Assembly (NCBI GenBank): GCA_964036045.1
Contig: OZ038399.1
Span: 24,484,221 to 24,548,220, forward strand
DNA from: Eutreptiella sp. 'Long Island Sound 2002'
Taxonomy: Eukaryota > Euglenozoa > Euglenophyceae > Eutreptiales > Eutreptiaceae
Direction of reading: 5' to 3'
DNA length: 64,000 nt
Below, piece by piece: positions 19,996-30,754 of this stretch. The stretch's first letter is position 1. The number at the start of each line of letters is the position of its first letter. A program made the translations under genes and the position numbers. The notes beneath the pieces are model-generated. The model was not told the DNA's origin, searched no databases, and saw only the letters and a list, made by a program, of their open reading frames with translations.

Positions 19996-21412
19996 TCTCC
20001 CTGTGTCAGTATGTGCCCTGCAGACCCATGCCTATGGTTTTCAGCGTGAGCCAGGTGGCCGCTTATCAAGATTGCAGCCACCCAGCGAGTGTGTGCCTTG
20101 TTGACCATGTGTTGCATGGGTACTGCCCTAATGTAATGACCTTGGAGAGCCAACGAAGAACGGTGGCTTACTACACCAGGGGGGAATGACAAGCAAGGTG
20201 TTATGAGGCAAGGTGTGTCTTCCCTCCTTGGGGACAAGCGAGCCCACAGTTAGGACCCCTGACTGGTCCAGACCCATGGGGTTCTACCCTTCCTTACAGG
20301 GTTTACCATACCCCTAAGTGTGCTACGTATGTCTGTATGTGTCTCACTTCGCTCCCCAGCGTGGCTCCCGGAGACCGGGCTTCGCTGACGTCGGACCGAA
20401 GGTCCTAATCAGGTACAATTACCACTCCTATGGCGCCCAATTTCTGTGCTGGCGCCTATCCTTGGGGTGAGACGGCAAAAGCCCTACCTACTAGAGGGGA
20501 GGGGTGGCCAAGTGTGCTAAGGGCATACAAAACGCCCATTTTTGCTACAGGCCAAAAGCTAACGCACTCCCCTGCCCACGAGGAAAAGCACGCGGGACAG
20601 GAGACACCACTACACTACACTCACTAACGCCAGCACCGGCCTTCGAAGGCAGGGTGAGCACTCATCACTTGCACTCCACTCCTGCCAGGCCTGCTGACCC
20701 TAACCCCTACACACGCTACTGGGTGCTGCTGTCGAAGTTCACTCAGGCCCTAATGGCCCTCCTGTGAAAAAGACAAGAGAACACGGCGCTCCTAAGCAGC
20801 TGTGGCCTAACAGGGGACGCCACAACGCGTTTCCCCTGCTAGGGCTTGGAGGGAAGGGGTGCTCTCGTTGCGTGCACAGCGCAGATGTCGTTGAAGACTA
20901 ACTGCCCTCGCCAGTACTGGCTGAGGCACAGTGATTTGATTTGTGATCAGCGCCCCTGTTTTGCTGGGGCAGAAAAATGGATAGCCGCCGAAGGCAGCTC
21001 CTGGGGGTTTGTGTCCTCCATTGGGAGTATTGCTCCGCCCTCGCCCTTGGTCAGGACGTATACTAAAACGCTGTTCATACAGCAATAGCCGACCGCATTA
21101 GAGCGTTCGACTGTACCCTAGTGGGCAAACACATGCGCTCTAGGGAGGGAGTCCTGGGTTCAATTCCCACTACCCCCAAACTTTTTTCAAAAGTTTTCGT
21201 CGCACGCCGGCGAGTTTTGAGGAATGCCCCATCGAAGGGACATCATTCACGGTACATTACACTGTTTTTCAAGGGTACCTACAGTGTGATAGGCTTCTAT
21301 GAAGTGATGAGGATGTTTTTGGTAAGTTTAATGCATTTTCTGAGGTAATTTTGGGAACATTTGAGCCTTTTTCCTTGGTCCTACTAGCTTGATCAACTAG
21401 TACTCCAGGGGG
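19996..21412 (+). other. Non-coding 3' internal region of the chromovirus
   Basis: About 1.4 kb separates Pol from the 3' LTR, long for a Ty3 element. I see no protein domain. A tRNA-like stretch lies near 21087-21176, and the polypurine tract ends the region. The longest frame, antisense 21085-20807, has no motif. Confidence 0.6.
21087..21176 (+). other. tRNA-like A- and B-box sequence
   Basis: The stretch starts tagccgaccgcattagagcg, similar to the D-arm/A box of Leu/Ser-type tRNAs, and ends with gggttcaattccc, a good B-box/T-arm. Between them ccctag and ctaggg can pair around an 18-nt loop. The 5' acceptor strand that should pair with tacccccc is missing, so it is not a functional tRNA gene. 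It may be a tRNA-derived insertion or an internal Pol III promoter relic in the retrotransposon. Confidence 0.3.
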
Positions 21413-22124
21413 GAGTAAGAAAAAGTCACTGCCATGTCTTTCTTGGAGGGCTTGATCCAGGCTAAGCCCCCCTTAAAACCCTTTGTTGATGCTAAGACAA
21501 ACTTAAGTGTTTTTATCTCTCTTTAGTTGCTTAAAGTACACTTTCTCAAAGTAACTAGGGTTGTGACCCTAGCCGCCCCCATGAAGTTCACCCCTACCAC
21601 TCAACTGAGCGGAGGTACCTTCCTTCATGGAGGAGAAACCAAAATAAAACAGGTATTTCATGCTTGTTGGCCTTGGAGGTTAAGCCTAGTGGTCTCCCAC
21701 CCCAAGACCCCTATACTCAATTGTTTCTACCACTTATTGTGGTCCTACTTTGTAACTGTTTCTGAATTCAGTTGCTTGGCCAAGTCATTTTCTGTGTGGT
21801 CCTGACATCTATGCCCCTCAGACCTAACCAGCACCATTTCACCCAAAAGAGTGCACATGAAGTGCCTAATGCAATCTCCGAGGCAAGAGTCAGACCAATT
21901 TTCATATAAAATCTTTTGTATTAACCATTTGTGATTGAATCTATGTGTATATACCTGCTTTGTCTATCTGCAGCCCTTCTGTGTTACACTGGATTCCAAA
22001 ACCAATCATTGATTCGATCCACATCCTGTCCTTGCTCTACTTGCTGCTTTGGTTGGGGTTTTCAACTACAAAACCTGCACGAATACATCAAAATATCTAG
22101 GGCATAATTCAAGGACATCTTTCT
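21413..22124 (+). repeat. 3' LTR
   Basis: This is the direct partner of the 5' LTR, of equal length with about seven substitutions seen by eye (for example in the cataccaaa/gaaaccaaa segment and near the end). It is preceded by the polypurine tract and followed by the ctat duplication. Confidence 0.93.
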
Positions 22125-22788
22125 CTATGGAGTGGACCATATTCGTCCCAAGGCAACGGCTTATCTAGCAAGCTACCCAATAAGTTGCTGCAAGCCGTAG
22201 CGGCAGTGTTGAGCTATCAATCAATTTTGAATGGGCCCGAACGGAAATACGCCTTTTTGAAGAAGACTTAGGCAGCCAAAAGTGGTACACTTTTTCCACA
22301 GATGCCGGGCGTTTTGGGGTAGGTAATTTGACTTAACGACCTACCTTTTTGCCGCGGCAAAAAATATTTTTGAAATCGGAACGTTTCAAATGGAAATTTT
22401 TTTTCATTTGAAAAATTTCCGGGCGGAATTTTTTTGGCAAGTGTTTAATTTGTAATTTTTCTGTCGATCTATTTTTCTGTTGTATGTTTTCAACATGTGC
22501 TTTGGCTGAACACTGGGGATCTTATACCTTTATATATACCTCCTGTGAAGCATGTCCCTCCTCAGGATCAAGGCGTGTTGACAAAAGGCGGGGACAACGG
22601 TGAATTCAGTGAGTCGTGCGTGCATGCGCACCGGCTGCAATCTCCTGAATATACTCATGCTGTGATGCACATCTGATTTGTGGTATAACCAATCTTGCTT
22701 CACACTGTCGTGATAAGCCGTCTCTCATTGTACAGCCTCGGCTTGGCCAATGTTTCTCTGATGAGTTGACCTTTGCACTGCTTGCATC
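22125..22788. other. AT-rich flank of the retrotransposon
   Basis: The DNA is A/T-rich with T-runs up to about 22,500 and no recognisable gene. It resembles the AT-rich DNA before 12207, so the chromovirus inserted within that unit. Confidence 0.4.
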
Positions 22789-23380
22789 GTGCTTTACAAT
22801 TGTGCCAAATGTGCCGACGGCCAAATTGTGCCAAATTTGAGCCATGATGGAGCCTACAAGGGACGTGTGCATGTCATTGTGCCGTTCATTGGCCGGAAGA
22901 ATGACACTCTATCCGCACGGCAACAATCATGTAATGATGTGCATGTATGGTACCGGGCCCGAATCGAGCAACCGGTTGCTCATTTGTGGCATCGGTGTTT
23001 AGTTCGGAACATTTGGCATGGTGATCCGAACGAGTTGCATCAACCAGTGCGCATTTTGTTGCATTTAACCTAATTTTGCATCCAAGGGCAGGTCTGTTAC
23101 CTTCCGTATGGACCGACGGAACATGTTCCCCCTCATGTTTGGAAGAGCACCGAAGCAACTGTTGGGAATGGCACGGAGGATGATGTTGGGGCGGAGGTTG
23201 GTGTATGTGCATTGTGCTGTCAAAAGCACACTACAACGGAATGTGGTGAATGTCATTTGCATTATTGTGCGGAATGTATTGACGCGCACACATGTGGGGA
23301 CAAGACCGCGAATCAAACAGTCTTGCTTGTTCGACTTGAGCAAACAAATTTGGTGGAACAAAGTTGTGAAGGTGATTGAG
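22789..23380 (+). pseudogene. Transposase-like remnant with C-terminal zinc ribbon
   Basis: A plus-strand frame ends at a stop at 23071, and the same protein continues to about 23380. Its last part has CALCCQKHTTTECGECHLHY then CAECIDAHTC, a Cys/His-rich module (C-x2-C-x8-C-x2-C-x4-C-x2-C-x4-H). The order FCI..QV, PYGP.EHVPP.VW, acidic linker, Cys module recurs on the minus strand at 41908-42280, also preceded by VRILLH. Two diverged copies sharing a 90-residue layout show that this is a real protein family. The Cys spacing recalls the C-terminal zinc ribbon of piggyBac-type transposases, but a RING/B-box-like finger is an alternative. In-frame stops make this copy dead. Confidence 0.5.
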
Positions 23381-23933
23381 ATATGCTTCTCTTGTTCAAT
23401 GTTGTGCATGGATGGTTTGTTGTTTCATTTGGTAGGCAAGAGGTAGCTATTGGTCTACTCGGGGGCTCCATACGGTAATGGTAAACTTAGGGACTCAATC
23501 GGGGAAAGTCATCATAAAAGTAGCGCGCAAGGCGCGCGCAAGGCAAACACCTTTCCACAATTGTTCTCATTTTGGTGCCATTATTCTGCTAAACCAAATG
23601 CCAAAAGTTTCATTTGCCTATCTTTTTTGCCATTTGTTTGCACTCGCTACAAAGAAACAGATTGGTCGCGTTGAGCAAACATCATGGAACCAATATCCCA
23701 TACACGCAAAGCCTCATGGCGATCCACTGTAACCCTCTGTGTCAAGAGAGCAGAATGTACCTTCCCGCAGTATGTGCTCGAAGGATAGTTCTTGCAGCCC
23801 ATTTCTCCCAAAGAAATTAGGATATTGTTGGCCACAGCTTTTCTGGAGATTTTCCAAAAAAAACCACTTACCTATCAAAGTTAGGATCATGGATTGCAGG
23901 ACAAAGCTAGTATTGGTAGAAAAAGTGAAAAAA

Positions 23934-23975
23934 ACAACAATACAACACAACACAACACAACACAGCATCACACAA
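23934..23975 (+). repeat. ACAAC simple repeat
   Basis: A short tract of acaac/acaca pentamers (aatacaacacaacacaacac and onward). Low complexity only. Confidence 0.7.
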
Positions 23976-24012
23976 TGCAACGCCAAAAGCGTAGCGAAGA
24001 TTGTCCCGGGTT

Positions 24013-24300
24013 CCTCAATAGCACCAGAAGGTTGGGGCCTAAAAGTGGGCGGAAATGCTACATCATCCCCGCATTCTCGGGGATCCCCAAACAAAGGGCG
24101 ACAAAATCAGAATTGGCTGCCTCACCCCTGCCTTCTCGGGGGCCCAAAAGAGGGCGGAAGTGCTACGTCACTTTTGCATTCTCGGGGGTCCCCATCAAAG
24201 GGGATAAAATCAGAATTGGCTGCCTCACCCATAAGGGTAGGGATCGGAAATAGCCCCCAAAAAATGCCCTACGCGCTAACACTCCCCCTATACAAGCTAT
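24013..24300. repeat. Tandem copies of a dispersed repeat (shared with 42.2 kb)
   Basis: The unit cctcaatagcaccagaaggt...gcattctcgggg..tccccaa..aaaggg..gacaaaatcagaa occurs here in one full and two partial tandem copies. It occurs once near 42177-42275, with further matching sequence (gtagggatcggaaatagccc) at 24240 and 42475. On the minus strand each copy reads GDPREC..DVAF.P.F.PQPSGAIEE, which is open at both loci. It accompanies the zinc-ribbon remnant at both sites, so both are likely parts of one element. Confidence 0.6.
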
Positions 24301-24333
24301 ATACGATGCCAAGCTCAGATTGTGGAAAGATGT

Positions 24334-25039
24334 CGGGTTAGGGTTTTTGTGTCAGAGTTAGGGTTAGTGGTAGCAGGTCAACCGGGGCTTTGGAGGGGCG
24401 GCACGGGACCTAAACACATACTTAACATGCTTCCCAAAGGCATCAGGATGCATCAAGGGGGTCACAGCCCCTGAATCTATGTGATGTGCTTCTGTTGCCA
24501 GCTTTGAAAATCCTTGAACCATGATGCAAAGGTGCATCCACATATACCACACAAAATGGTACAAAATTTTGCAACCACTTTTGTCTCATCATTTATCACC
24601 GGATCCCCAAGCAAACACGATTATTAGCATTATCATGTTGTCTTGGCATCTCCAAACATGGGAGGGGTGAATTGGCGACAAACACTCTTCCACGCAGTGT
24701 GGACAACTGGTTTTGTGGTTACGGTAGTCCCCCCCCCCTCCCCAAAGAAAACAGTGACCTCGTCCCATCACATAAGACAAAAGCTGTCACCCACATCCCA
24801 CGACAGCAGCAAGAACCAACTCAGAATTTTTTTTTTTGTCCTTTGCTCAGAGTGAGCATGATGGAGCCAGGCTGCTGGCTCAGCGCCATGGCAGCTGGTG
24901 CCACTTTGTCGGCGCCGAGTAGTACAGAACTGGGGCAAGAGTGCATGCGTGCGGGCTGAATGCGCTGCTGACTGGCAGCAGGAAAACAGAACATCAACTA
25001 AGACAGAGAACGGGGTTGCCTGGGATCATCCCCTCGGTG
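24334..25039. other. Unassigned, includes a dispersed repeat
   Basis: No gene seen. The segment around 24826-24985 (T-run, then gagcatgatggagccag, later cattttgtcggcgcc-type sequence and gctgactggcagca) is related to 45319-45455, so it is a dispersed repeat about 160 bp long. Confidence 0.45.
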
Positions 25040-25055
25040 GTGTTCTGACCCACCA

Positions 25056-25151
25056 ATTTTTGGTGCATGGTACTTTTTGGTGCTGCTCGGTTTCTCATCT
25101 CATGACAACAATAATCAGTCTGCCCTTCTCACCACTAGTCTCTTGCACAGA
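25056..25151 (+). repeat. 95-bp dispersed repeat, copy 1
   Basis: It runs from tttttggtgcatggtacttt to ctagtctcttgcacaga and is almost identical to 27614-27708, with about four differences. It lies upstream of a Cys-rich minus-strand remnant in both places, suggesting one repeated element. Confidence 0.75.
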
Positions 25152-25506
25152 AGGTCCCTTGATTCTTCTCATAAAAGCCATCCGGATTCAAAGAGCACAC
25201 AGGGTCAGCTCTTTCCTTGCAAATTACCTACAACGCCATTCCCAATAGGTACCAATTTCTTCAAGGGCTACTTGAGATAAATGCATCACAGAGGGAGCAA
25301 ATGTAGTTAACTTTTTTGATATTCCATGGAAATTTGGTAACCCCCCCAGAATGGTTTTGCCACATTGGCGAGTGTGAACGTGAAAACCGATGGTATTGAT
25401 TGAGAACAGGGTTGTTCCGCTCCATTTCACGAGAAAATGCTCAGAACAACCAGAACTTGAATCCGGGGTTCTAGTCTGGATCACCTAGCTTATCACAAAC
25501 AAGACA

Positions 25507-25975
25507 TCAGAGCTTCCTTAGCTCAAAGTGAATGGCCAGCCAACGTCGTTGTCTTCGAGCACCATAGCACAAAGAACACATTGTAGTTTCCCGAGTGCAA
25601 CAAGTGCGATAGGTGGCCAGCTGTCCTGCCCAGCCTAGGCAGGGGTGGTGCAGTGAAGGAACCCATAATGTTGATGCAATGGGCATTTGCATAACAGAAA
25701 CACATCGAAGTTTCAATTTCAATGTCGCTACTGCAGGCAGTGCACCGTGCACCATTTGGTACCAACTAAACTGGCTGACCCTGGCTGCATGCCGTCGCAG
25801 GTGTTGAGGAATGCCACACAAACAAAATTGGGGCCACGTTCCTGGCGAGGTGCGCAGCACTTCGCGACCCGTCCAACAGTCTGGCCGTGCACTTGACACT
25901 GCTCGCAACAGCACCTTCCCCTGCGCATTCCAGAAAACGACGCATCAACACCAGCCTCAGGCTAAGTGTTTGCAC
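25507..25975 (-). pseudogene. Cys-rich protein remnant, copy 1
   Basis: The minus-strand frames are broken but carry Cys-rich segments such as CCCEQCQVHGQTVGR and ARCTACSSDIE. The segment VDASFSGMRRGRCCCEQC aligns with VDAHFLGACSKNRALLKC at 27.8 kb. I do not recognise the family. The surrounding 95-bp repeat supports duplication as a unit. Confidence 0.3.
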
Positions 25976-26084
25976 TGCGTGCGCACTGCATGCATATTGC
26001 GCACGCAGAGGCTAGGATACTCACCCAAGAATACCTGTCACCTGTTTAATAGGGGGAAGACTGAAAGGTGTTAATACCATAGGG

Positions 26085-26456
26085 TTGGCCAGGTGTCCAT
26101 CGATACTTCTGGTTGTAGTTATCACCAACAGCACCGTCGAAGAACTGTCCGGTCCTGGTGTCGACTCGCCACCATCGAGTATCGGCGATCGAGAGCCTTC
26201 GAGCGACGATGACCACGTTGACTTCTCTGCAGTTGTGGACGTGGCCATACCGATCGATGATCTTGAGCATCTCGGTTCGAGAATCACCTTGAAGTCGACC
26301 AAGGTTTTGGTGCACTTACTATCTGTCGGGAAGAGTACTCTGCAGGGCGAATCGAACTGCCTCTATGGATACGAGGCTCGCTGCAATGTCGACAAAGACG
26401 ACGTCGAGATCCGGGTCGTGTCGACGGTGTACACTTTGTCGATGGGCCTCTTCTAG
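26085..26456 (+). CDS. Unrecognised ORF of atypical composition
   Basis: A 123-codon plus-strand frame, valine- and aspartate-rich (SSDDDHVDFSAVVDVAIPID). The minus strand is also open over most of it (RYGHVHNCREVNVVIVARRL). The tcg/cga-rich composition differs from both flanks and contains no G-run. It could be a captured fragment of a real gene on either strand. No family recognised. Confidence 0.25.
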   Translation: MARCPSILLVVVITNSTVEELSGPGVDSPPSSIGDREPSSDDDHVDFSAVVDVAIPIDDLEHLGSRITLKSTKVLVHLLSVGKSTLQGESNCLYGYEARCNVDKDDVEIRVVSTVYTLSMGLF

Positions 26457-27613
26457 GGGGGAATGGTTGACAATTCAAATATGCCACATCCTAAATGCTT
26501 GGGAAGCCAAAAAACCTTGGTACGGAACCAAAAACTTGTGCAAAGGGGCCAAAACTAGGGTCTCAGTATTTGCCGACATCCAAAACTTCGCACTGCGTGC
26601 GCACTGCGTGCATGGCATTCCCTCAGGCGATTCAACACAGGACGGTCCTTGACACAAAGAAAAAGGGTCCGGACAGACGCCACCTGCAGTTTGTGAACTA
26701 CTGTCGGTGAAATGCCAACTGTCGTCAGACCTGGCGGCTGTGAGGAGCGGTTTTTAGCGAAAAAGCAGAGGGTGAGTGATCCAGAAACCTCGTCCCAAAC
26801 AAAAGGGTCTGAGAGGGACATGGTGCCAGCACAAGAGGCTTACAACATGGAACGTGCGTGTTGTGCTGGACCTCCATACTGCTCACCTGCGCAACACAAA
26901 CATGCACAGTAACATTGCTAGAGCACCAATTGGTGACTACAAGGCGACCAAAAGGGATTGAAAGGGCCAAGTAGTGGCAACAACAAGGTCACTAGTGGGC
27001 CACCGATAGAAAACGGTGTCCTCTTGTATGGGAATGGCCTTGTCTACACAGCAAGATGTATGTGCAGCATGGTGCAGTGCATATGCGGCACGTTTTCCAA
27101 CAGCAAAAAGCCCCAAGCAGCATGTCACAACTTGGGCTCACATGCATGTCACTTTGTCGTGCAGGGGCACACAATCAAGAAAAAATTGAGGCGGGGGCGA
27201 CCTTCTGCTGTGTTCGGGGTGTCAATTCTGTGCAAAGATATTATGCTTAGAATCAGAATGATCAGAATTATGAGAGAGGGCGGGTCCCATGAGATCATCA
27301 TAGAACTGGACACCTCTGAACTTTGATTCCGAGAGGTTGTCTCAAGTACCATATGGTGAGCAGGATACACCAACTCATCTTGGTCTGGACCAAAAAAAAA
27401 AATCTTTGTCCAAGTCTGTGTGCCATGTGCCACAGGCCTGACCCATTATGGGTGCCTTCCTACGGACCCATGCGCATCCCCCTGATGACGTGCTCCATAC
27501 TGGATGTTGGGCATGACTCAAGGCGTAAACATGTAAATCTGGGTGGGTAGACTGATCGGAAAAAATCTGGTATTAGAAAATCAAAATACTTGACCCAGCG
27601 CACCCAAAGCCTA
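26457..27613. other. Unassigned 1.1-kb region
   Basis: Short overlapping frames only, with no recognisable domain or terminal repeat. Confidence 0.4.
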
Positions 27614-27708
27614 TTTTTTGTGCATGGTACTTTTCGGTGCTGCTCGGTTTCTCATCTCATGACAACAATAATCGGTCTGCCCTTCTCACCACTAGTCTCT
27701 TGCACAGA
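27614..27708 (+). repeat. 95-bp dispersed repeat, copy 2
   Basis: Near-identical to 25056-25151 in the same orientation. Confidence 0.75.
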
Positions 27709-27724
27709 CACATGACTCAAGGTT

Positions 27725-28099
27725 TCACCTGAGTACCTTCCAAGTGCCTTCCTCCTTGCGGGTGATGCAGAAGTGGCATTTGAGTAATGCCCTGTTCTTC
27801 GAACATGCCCCCAGGAAGTGCGCGTCAACAGCCGCAGTATCTGCAACATATCTTTTTTCGCGTGAACAGAATTGTCGTCCACAGCAGTTGTGTGGAGGGT
27901 GATTGCCGTTGCCTGAGCCCTGCCGTGTTTTGCTTTGGCACACGAAACATTCACGTGCCACGATTGGCCTCTGTAGAGTCACGGGACCTGCACCGCACGC
28001 TCCGATGTGCTGTGGTACAGTCCAAACTGTGTATGTCAGGAAATGGCATGGCCCACCCACTGCAAATGAAGCCACGCAAATCCATGCGATTCTGTGCAC
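27725..28099 (-). pseudogene. Cys-rich protein remnant, copy 2
   Basis: This open minus-strand frame of 124 codons has ARECFVCQSKTRQGSG, HPPHNCCGRQFCSREKR and FLGACSKNRALLKCHFC, a C-x2-C ... H-x4-C-C-x2-F-C ... C-x2-C arrangement that could bind zinc. The segment around 35.1-35.5 kb on the minus strand has a comparable HGGDSCCKRYCQ block. It is probably part of a transposase or other element protein; the family is not recognised. Confidence 0.35.
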
Positions 28100-28477
28100 C
28101 TTACTCTAAGGGGGTGCACCCATTCATCATGAAGACAAAGATGGAGTGGTGCTGACAGCCGCAACAGATGGCCCTGTGCAACCCATTGGGAGTCTGGCCC
28201 TGTGCGACCCATTGGGAGTTTGGATCCCGGTCAGAGCCCGGTCAGAAGCAAAGCCCATACAAAACAAGGAAGCGTGCCTTAGGGACAGGGTTTGCGTGTG
28301 GACAACCACTGCTTTTGCCACCGCACCTCCCCCTTGTCCGAGCAATTCTCTGCCCAAGTCCGTATGCAGTGTTCATCTGACTTCAGACTCAGCTGATCCT
28401 CACTACGTCTCAGATCCGCTACCACAGTCATTTACTGGCTGTTGAGCTCATGACCACCGACCCGGACACCCCGCGCC

Positions 28478-28694
28478 CAGGGATGCATCGGAACCGGGGG
28501 GGGGGGTACCCCCCCCACCCTCCAGGGCGCGCAGCCTATGCCCAGCCACTGTCTCCCTGACGCTAAGTGCCAGGCTCAATGGCATTTGTAACCGACAGTA
28601 CCCGCCCCCAACCGCTTTGGCAGCCTCCTCCCACCGCCTGTCAAACCGCCTCTGGGGCCACCTCTGAGGCCCCTGCCCTTCTAATGCATCCCTG
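28478..28694 (-). mobile_element. hAT miniature element, family 1, copy A
   Basis: The element is 217 bp. Termini are cagggatgcatcgga at 28478 and the inverse of cagggatgcattagaa at 28694, with a perfect 8-bp target duplication, cccgcgcc, at 28470-28477 and 28695-28702. The interior carries a G-run next to a C-run and the family core (gtaaccgacagta, accgcctgtcaaaccgcctc). No coding capacity, so it depends on a hAT transposase supplied elsewhere. Orientation is opposite to the 61.7-kb copy. Confidence 0.9.
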
Positions 28695-28702
28695 CCCGCG
28701 CC

Positions 28703-29976
28703 CCCCTGCAAAGTACTCCTTTCTTTTTTTTTTAACTCGTGGCCGAAGTTCCACAAAGTGTCCGCCGACCGTTCATGAAGTAGGTCAAGGGTCAGCGACA
28801 GGCCGGGGTTTGGGTTAAGGCCATAGCCGATCCTCTTCCCTGTCCGCGTACGGCAGGGCGGCAGGAGGAACGAGTCCAACGCCTTGCCCCTCCCTTATCT
28901 TCCCTTGGAACGGGTGCATACGCCCTCACGGACCATCCAGGGTGGCCACTACAATCCACTACAACACACCACAACCCTGCAAAGCACTTCTACGCATCGA
29001 GGTCTGCTCCTTGCCCTGCCACGTTTGGCCCTTCCAGCCTCTTCCACGGGGGAGTGGCGTTGAAAGTGTTGTGGCTCGACAGAAGACTGGGCGCTGCCGC
29101 ACAATGGGTGCACATGCTCAGGAATAGTGCCGTACTCACCTCCATATCCAGAGCAGGATTCGCAAATACCCACAGCAACACTACACAAATCCGGCCGTTC
29201 TCATTCGGCACACGTGGTATTCATCTCTGGGCGAGGGTGCACAATAGTGATACTACCTGCCTGCAGCTGCGCATAAAGAGGCCTAGAAGCGGACCGGGGG
29301 GGAGGGGGGGACAGAGCCTGCGATGCCCCCGCCATACCGGCTATGGGGATGGCAATCGCTGAACGGTATTGGGGTTTCTGGACAAGTGGTGCACACTCCC
29401 CAAGCCACACTGAAGACCACATAGTGTTCAGGCCCACGCCACGTGAATACTCAACTCTGGTCCGCATCCAGGATGGATCACGGGGGTGTGGCTTCATCTG
29501 TGCGCGCACTGTGCATACTTTTGGGCATTGTTTATTACCCAGATCCAGAACACCTGATTTTTTCCCACAACATTGGTTTCTTCATGGTTGTTGTAGATGC
29601 CGGACAGCTATTCAGCTGTTGGTTGACCATTGCTTGCCCGCTTTTTGAAATTGAAATTTCCTTTTCCAAAATTTCCTTTCTTTCTGTTAGACGGTGCATT
29701 CTGTTGGCTGAGTGCTACGGTAACAGGGGAGGGGTTCTTCGCCCAGAAGGGCGGGGTGCGAGACGACGCCGTGGCACTCATAGGGTCTGAGAGAGCGTGG
29801 TGGAGACTGCACTGAAAATAAGCCCCTCTCTGTGCGTCTCGCCCCCTCCCGCTCGGGCACAACCGTTCCCTTTGCGGGGGAAGGCATATTTCCCTGCTTC
29901 TGTACAACCAGATAAACTTAAAATGCTTGCAACCCGACCTTTGGAACACCAGGTCTTCGTGGAGAATTTCAGTTCA
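28703..29976. other. Unassigned mosaic
   Basis: No gene recognised. A block of about 33 bp (aatactcaactctggtccgc... at 29446) recurs exactly at 30201, showing a local duplication of about 750 bp spacing. Confidence 0.4.
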
Positions 29977-30112
29977 ATTCTGGTATACTAGCAAGAGCTG
30001 CAACGTGCAGAAATTAGGACCCTGGGACCTGTGACAAGCATCAGAACAAAAAATGAAAATTCCTGGTATGCCAGCAAGGGCTGCACGGTGCAGAAATTGG
30101 GACCCTGGGTGT
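29977..30112 (+). repeat. Dispersed repeat (family D), two tandem half-copies
   Basis: Two versions of tggtatrccagcaagggctg followed by gtgcagaaattgggaccctg lie about 80 bp apart. Related sequence occurs at 39128-39240 and 61246-61375 and, inverted, inside the 180-bp repeats at 40.8 and 41.7 kb. Confidence 0.6.
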
Positions 30113-30298
30113 GGTTCTGTGGGGGCTGTTCACCGGGGTAGAAGCTGGGTGAATATTCCAAAAACATTGAACCGTGCACCGTGCGACAACTCCCCGCCAC
30201 GTAAATACTCAACTCTGGTCCGCATCCAGGATGGATTACCGCCGGAGACGTTGGAACAAAGTGGGGCAGGTCATGGCATTCTCTGCAGGACACGACTG

Positions 30299-30365
<67 letters not shown>

Positions 30366-30412
30366 CACACACACACACGCACACAGACACACACACACAC
30401 ACACACACACAC
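30299..30412 (+). repeat. CA dinucleotide microsatellite
   Basis: About 114 bp of nearly pure CA with three G interruptions. Open frames through it (Thr/His on one strand, Cys/Val on the other) are artefacts. Confidence 0.97.
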
Positions 30413-30754
30413 ATGCTGTGCACAAAGCAACTGGTGTGCGTCATGGGAAGCAATCCAAATACACTGCAGAATGTCTTTAGCAAGCATATCAGGAAAATGG
30501 ACATTGCAGCCAAGCCTCTTCTTAGCCACAGGGGGGAGTGGCGGGGGGGGGGGGGGGGTGAAATGAAAAAGGCAGGCACCCACTCCGAGTGAGGCAGGAA
30601 CCATTTGGCCTACCCCCACGGGGAGGACTCAGCCAAGGGGGCAGCAGGCACCCAGCCACTGAGTGACCAACATAAAGGAAATTACCAATGAAACAAATTT
30701 TCTGGCGCCTTTGGCACCGGAAATATAGGACCCACCACTAACCCACCAACCCAG

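Larger units (their letters stand above)
12207..22124 (+). mobile_element. Ty3/gypsy chromovirus, 9.9 kb, with both LTRs
   Basis: The two long terminal repeats (12207-12918 and 21413-22124) are direct repeats with about seven differences, so insertion was recent. A primer-binding site for initiator-Met tRNA immediately follows the 5' LTR, and a polypurine tract (aggggggg-like, 21407-21413) immediately precedes the 3' LTR. A 4-bp duplication, ctat, flanks the element (12203-12206, 22125-22128); an imperfect 5-bp gctat/tctat is possible if each LTR is one base shorter. Domain order in one frame is Gag with CCHC knuckle, aspartic protease, a Dam-like NPPF segment, reverse transcriptase, RNase H, integrase with GPY and chromodomain. 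Integrase after RNase H plus a C-terminal chromodomain defines chromoviruses. Three in-frame stops (15190, 15943, 17191) interrupt the 2332-codon frame. About 1.4 kb of non-coding DNA follows Pol. Confidence 0.95.

Noticed and set aside
21087-21176. Functional tRNA gene
   Set aside because: No 5' acceptor strand pairs with the 3' end and the anticodon arm does not form; kept only as tRNA-like.
24334-24370. Telomeric repeat tract
   Set aside because: Only about three scattered ttaggg words, not a tandem array.
30053-30619. Thr/His- or Cys/Val-rich proteins
   Set aside because: Translations of a CA microsatellite and a G-run.
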